Shown one piece after another: positions 62,306-64,000 of a stretch of DNA of 64,000 nucleotides. How positions within the stretch are numbered: the stretch's first letter is position 1; each line of letters begins with the position of its first letter. Source of the stretch: Mycobacterium sp. 852002-51971_SCH5477799-a (GTDB lineage: Bacteria > Actinomycetota > Actinomycetes > Mycobacteriales > Mycobacteriaceae); the NCBI RefSeq assembly GCF_001667145.1, contig NZ_LZIF01000039.1:54260-118259 (forward strand). The letters run 5' to 3'. The notes beneath the pieces were generated by a model. That model did not search any database. It saw only the letters and a program-made list of their open reading frames with translations, and was not told where the DNA came from. The position numbers were made by a program, and so were the translations under genes.

Positions 62306-63712
62306 ATGGCCACTGACGACGCCGAGTACCGCATCGAGCACGACACCATGGGCGAGGTCCGGGTGCCCGCAAAAGCGTTGTGGCGCGCCCAAACTCAGCG
62401 CGCGGTCGAGAACTTCCCGATCTCGGGCCGCGGCCTGGAGCGCACCCAGATCCGCGCGTTGGGCTTGCTCAAAGGCGCTTGCGCGCAAGTCAACAAGGAC
62501 CTTGGGCTGCTGGCGCCGGAGAAGGCCGACGCGATCATCGCCGCGGCGGCCGAGATCGCCGACGGCCGGCACGACGACCAGTTCCCCATCGATGTCTTCC
62601 AGACCGGTTCGGGCACCAGCTCCAACATGAACACCAACGAGGTGATCGCCAGCATCGCCGCCGCCAACGGCGTGACGGTGCACCCCAACGACGACGTCAA
62701 CATGTCGCAGTCATCGAACGACACCTTCCCCACTGCAACCCACATCGCGGCCACCGAGGCCGCCGTGCGTCATCTCATCCCGGCGCTCGAGGTGCTGCAT
62801 GACGCCCTGGCCGGCAAGGCCCGCGAGTGGCACACCGTGGTCAAGTCGGGCCGCACCCACCTGATGGACGCCGTCCCGGTGACGCTCGGTCAGGAATTCA
62901 GCGGATATGCCCGCCAGGTCGAGGCGGGCATCGAACGAGTGCGCGCCACGCTGCCGCGCCTGGGTGAACTGGCGATCGGTGGCACCGCGGTCGGCACCGG
63001 GCTGAACGCGCCCGACGGTTTCGGCGCGAAGGTCGTCGAAACGCTGGTCACCTCCACTGGCTTGAGCGAATTACGCACGGCGGCAAATTCATTCGAGGCG
63101 CAGGCGGCGCGCGACGGGCTGGTCGAGGCTTCCGGCGCGCTGCGGACCATCGCGGTGTCGCTGACCAAGATCGCCAACGACGTTCGCTGGATGGGGTCGG
63201 GCCCGCTGACCGGCCTGGCCGAGATCCAGCTGCCCGACCTGCAGCCGGGCAGCTCGATCATGCCCGGCAAGGTGAACCCCGTTCTGCCCGAGGCCGTTAC
63301 ACAGGTCGCCGCACAGGTGATCGGCAACGACGCCGCGGTCGCGTGGGGCGGTGGCAACGGTGCGTTCGAGCTCAACGTCTACATCCCGATGATGGCCCGC
63401 AACATCCTCGAGTCCTTCAAGCTGCTGACTAACGTGTCGAAGCTGTTCGCCGAGCGCTGCATCACCGGGCTGGCCGCCAATGTCGAACACCTGCGCGAGC
63501 TGGCCGAGTCGTCGCCGTCCATCGTGACGCCGCTGAACTCGGCGATCGGCTACGAGGAGGCCGCCGCAGTGGCCAAACAAGCGCTCAAGGAGCGCAAGAC
63601 GATTCGTCAGACCGTGATCGATCGCGGCCTGATCGGCGACAAGTTGTCGATCGACGAACTCGACCGGCGGCTCGATGTGCTGGCGATGGCCAAGGTCAAG
63701 CCCGAAGAGTGA
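62306..63712 (+). CDS. fum: fumarate hydratase class II
   Basis: A 468-residue iron-independent fumarase of the aspartase/fumarase superfamily (fumarate to malate, TCA cycle). The signatures are [64 protein letters not shown] and [17 protein letters not shown] with the catalytic Ser in the mobile loop. It is 33 bp downstream of glpX. M. tuberculosis Fum (Rv1098c) has nearly the same length. Confidence 0.97.
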   Translation: MATDDAEYRIEHDTMGEVRVPAKALWRAQTQRAVENFPISGRGLERTQIRALGLLKGACAQVNKDLGLLAPEKADAIIAAAAEIADGRHDDQFPIDVFQTGSGTSSNMNTNEVIASIAAANGVTVHPNDDVNMSQSSNDTFPTATHIAATEAAVRHLIPALEVLHDALAGKAREWHTVVKSGRTHLMDAVPVTLGQEFSGYARQVEAGIERVRATLPRLGELAIGGTAVGTGLNAPDGFGAKVVETLVTSTGLSELRTAANSFEAQAARDGLVEASGALRTIAVSLTKIANDVRWMGSGPLTGLAEIQLPDLQPGSSIMPGKVNPVLPEAVTQVAAQVIGNDAAVAWGGGNGAFELNVYIPMMARNILESFKLLTNVSKLFAERCITGLAANVEHLRELAESSPSIVTPLNSAIGYEEAAAVAKQALKERKTIRQTVIDRGLIGDKLSIDELDRRLDVLAMAKVKPEE

Positions 63713-63765
63713 ACCCGCCGTCATCCGGTGACGGCTGTGGTCGACGAGAGTAAGGGTGGTTTTCC

Positions 63766-64000
63766 ATGACGGCTCCTCCCGGCGGTCCCTACGGCCAGGG
63801 ATCCTACGGAAGCAATCCGTATGGGCAGGACCCGAATTGGGGTGGCCAACCGCCGGGCGGGTCCGGTCCGTATCCGCAGGGCGGCCCCGGTCCGTATCCG
63901 CAGGGCGGCCCCGGTCCGTATCCGCCGGGCGGGCCTGGTCCCTACCCGCCGGGCGGACCCGGTCCCTACCATTCGGGTGGCGCGTACCCGTACCCCCCGA
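63766..64000 (+). CDS. Gly/Pro/Tyr-rich membrane protein, N-terminal part (cut by window edge, Rv1097c-type)
   Basis: ATG 63766 opens a frame that runs off the right edge (78 codons seen). The product is a low-complexity N-terminus with Gly, Pro, Tyr and Gln: tandem GPYPQGGP/GPYPPGGP units from residue about 34. Such tails precede several membrane helices (DUF4190/RDD-like) in mycobacterial homologues; those are outside the window. It is 53 bp downstream of fum. Confidence 0.8.
   Translation, partial: MTAPPGGPYGQGSYGSNPYGQDPNWGGQPPGGSGPYPQGGPGPYPQGGPGPYPPGGPGPYPPGGPGPYHSGGAYPYPP
63865..63981 (+). repeat. 24-bp coding tandem repeat (GPYPQGGP units)
   Basis: Four full units and one partial unit of 24 nt (63865-63888, 63889-63912, 63913-63936, 63937-63960, 63961 on) of the type GGTCCGTATCCGCAGGGCGG(C/G)CC(C/T). 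The first two units are identical. It is likely to vary in copy number between strains. Confidence 0.85.

Noticed and set aside
63865..63981. CRISPR or satellite
   Set aside because: 24-bp units without spacers that keep the reading frame of a Gly/Pro-rich protein.

Overview
The window is a chromosomal segment of a slow-growing, non-tuberculous Mycobacterium. It is GC-rich (roughly two thirds G+C), with GTG/TTG starts and overlapping stop/start codons. It encodes MmpL, WhiB, mycothiol-type and mycobacterial cholesterol-associated proteins. From memory, the gene order at both ends matches, in reverse, the M. tuberculosis Rv1097c-Rv1146 region. I saw no tRNA, rRNA, transposase, CRISPR array or PE/PPE gene.

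Left conserved part (1-10.6 kb): the start of an MmpL transporter; an SDR and alpha-methylacyl-CoA racemase (mcr); a crotonase; two related NAD(P)-binding proteins in opposite orientation around a CPBP membrane protease; an ICMT-like methyltransferase with a FAD oxidoreductase; and a crotonase/thiolase pair. From memory, the last pair is truncated and followed by PPE16 in M. tuberculosis.

Accessory part (10.7-30 kb): this replaces the PPE16 stretch. It carries a wax-ester/DGAT-like acyltransferase, a PlsC-like acyltransferase, two P450s, an aldehyde dehydrogenase, three SDRs, an AveC-like membrane protein, a substrate-binding-fold protein without a signal peptide, a CbbQ/NorQ-type AAA+ ATPase with a CbbO/NorD-type vWA partner, two acyl-CoA dehydrogenases and a double-headed TetR regulator. 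Seven copies of one imperfect palindrome, consensus (G/T)AACA(A/G)ATATTTGGT, sit at promoters in this block. Five overlap the -35 element with an exact 17-nt spacer to a TAnnnT -10, and the others lie just after a -10. I read this as one regulon for oxidative catabolism of an unknown hydrophobic substrate, controlled by the TetR-type protein at 27.7-29.0 kb. This is the best candidate for an undescribed system.

Middle part (30.6-46 kb): a cobalamin riboswitch precedes metE. Next are a DUF3556 membrane protein with a perfect KstR-type site, DoxX, a short PPDK with an HTH partner, a second WS/DGAT-like protein, ephC, bpoB, gnd2, a frameshifted zwf1 and an intact class III adenylate cyclase.

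Right part (46-64 kb): small and secreted proteins (NlpC/P60 with a PDAPPPP tail, a Trp/Pro-rich exported protein) and a WhiB4-like regulator, then a housekeeping run of ychF, a DUF6542 membrane protein, ispH, a lipid-droplet-associated protein, xseA-xseB, a 3-beta-HSD with a KstR-type site, a carboxylesterase, a dienelactone hydrolase, a DUF4245 protein, glpX, fum, and the start of a Gly/Pro-rich membrane protein.
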